DNA of 6,072 nucleotides, taken from NCBI GenBank assembly GCA_033761815.1, contig JANRMF010000034.1, positions 1-6,072 on the forward strand, in the 5' to 3' direction. Origin of the DNA: JANRKH01 sp033761815. GTDB lineage: Bacteria > Pseudomonadota > Alphaproteobacteria > Rickettsiales > Rickettsiaceae. The translations under genes and the position numbers were made by a program. How positions within the stretch are numbered: position 1 is the stretch's first letter; each line of letters begins with the position of its first letter. Positions 5,974 to 6,072 of this stretch are shown here, piece after piece. The notes under the pieces were generated by a model. That model made no database searches. It had not been told where the DNA came from and saw nothing but the letters and a program-made list of their open reading frames with translations.

Positions 5974-6072
5974 GTACAGAATCTAGAAAATTAATAGAGC
6001 CAATCGTCAAAGAAATTCACAAGATTGCTAAAAAACCACCAATGTATATCCCGACTTTGACAGCAAAAATCC
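5970..6072 (+). CDS. Possible start of an unidentified gene (truncated at window edge)
   Basis: From ATG 5970-5972 the frame stays open for 34 codons to the last bases of the window, while the other two plus-strand frames are closed by stops at about 5985 and 5992. The predicted beginning reads MCTESRKLIEPIVKEIHK, a lysine- and glutamate-rich helix-like sequence followed by PPMYIPTL. It resembles no family I recognise. There is no Shine-Dalgarno sequence, and the ATG lies in the arm of a stem-loop, so the real start could be elsewhere, for example the internal ATG at 6042. With so little of the frame visible, this is a tentative call. Confidence 0.35.
   Translation, partial: MCTESRKLIEPIVKEIHKIAKKPPMYIPTLTAKI

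Overview
The window is AT-rich bacterial DNA carrying two ankyrin-repeat proteins among housekeeping genes (queA, tgt, trpS, a cytochrome b561). That mix, with the low GC content and short intergenic gaps, points to a host-associated alphaproteobacterium, most likely of the Rickettsiales type. This is an inference from gene content and sequence style; no single gene here fixes the taxonomy.

Layout from left to right. (1) Positions 1-390, plus strand: the 3' end of an ankyrin-repeat gene whose start lies outside the window. (2) 471-890, minus: an unrecognised 139-residue protein that converges on the ankyrin gene, with a plausible promoter of its own. (3) 1014-1547, minus: a four-helix cytochrome b561 with the expected four heme-ligand histidines. 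(4) 1657-1688: a very clean Rho-independent terminator serving the gene to its right. (5) 1733-2575, minus: an ankyrin protein with two repeats followed by a roughly 180-residue, strongly acidic, low-complexity tail. It has its own good promoter (2660-2689), a leader containing a perfect hairpin, and the terminator just mentioned, so it looks like a self-contained transcription unit. (6) 2704-4819, minus: queA followed by tgt, separated by one base and translationally coupled. (7) 4870-5926, plus: trpS, divergent from queA, with a near-consensus promoter and a short leader. (8) 5970-6072, plus: the possible beginning of another gene that runs off the right edge.

Functionally, Tgt and QueA act consecutively in queuosine modification of tRNA (base exchange at position 34, then addition of the cyclopentane precursor from S-adenosylmethionine). 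TrpS charges tRNA-Trp. Cytochrome b561 is a membrane electron carrier. The two ankyrin proteins are candidates for interaction with host proteins.

I found no CRISPR array, insertion sequence, tRNA or rRNA gene, and no convincing evidence of an undescribed multi-gene system. The least ordinary items are the acidic-tailed ankyrin protein with its structured leader, the orphan protein at 471-890, and a possible frameshift at the end of the first ankyrin gene.
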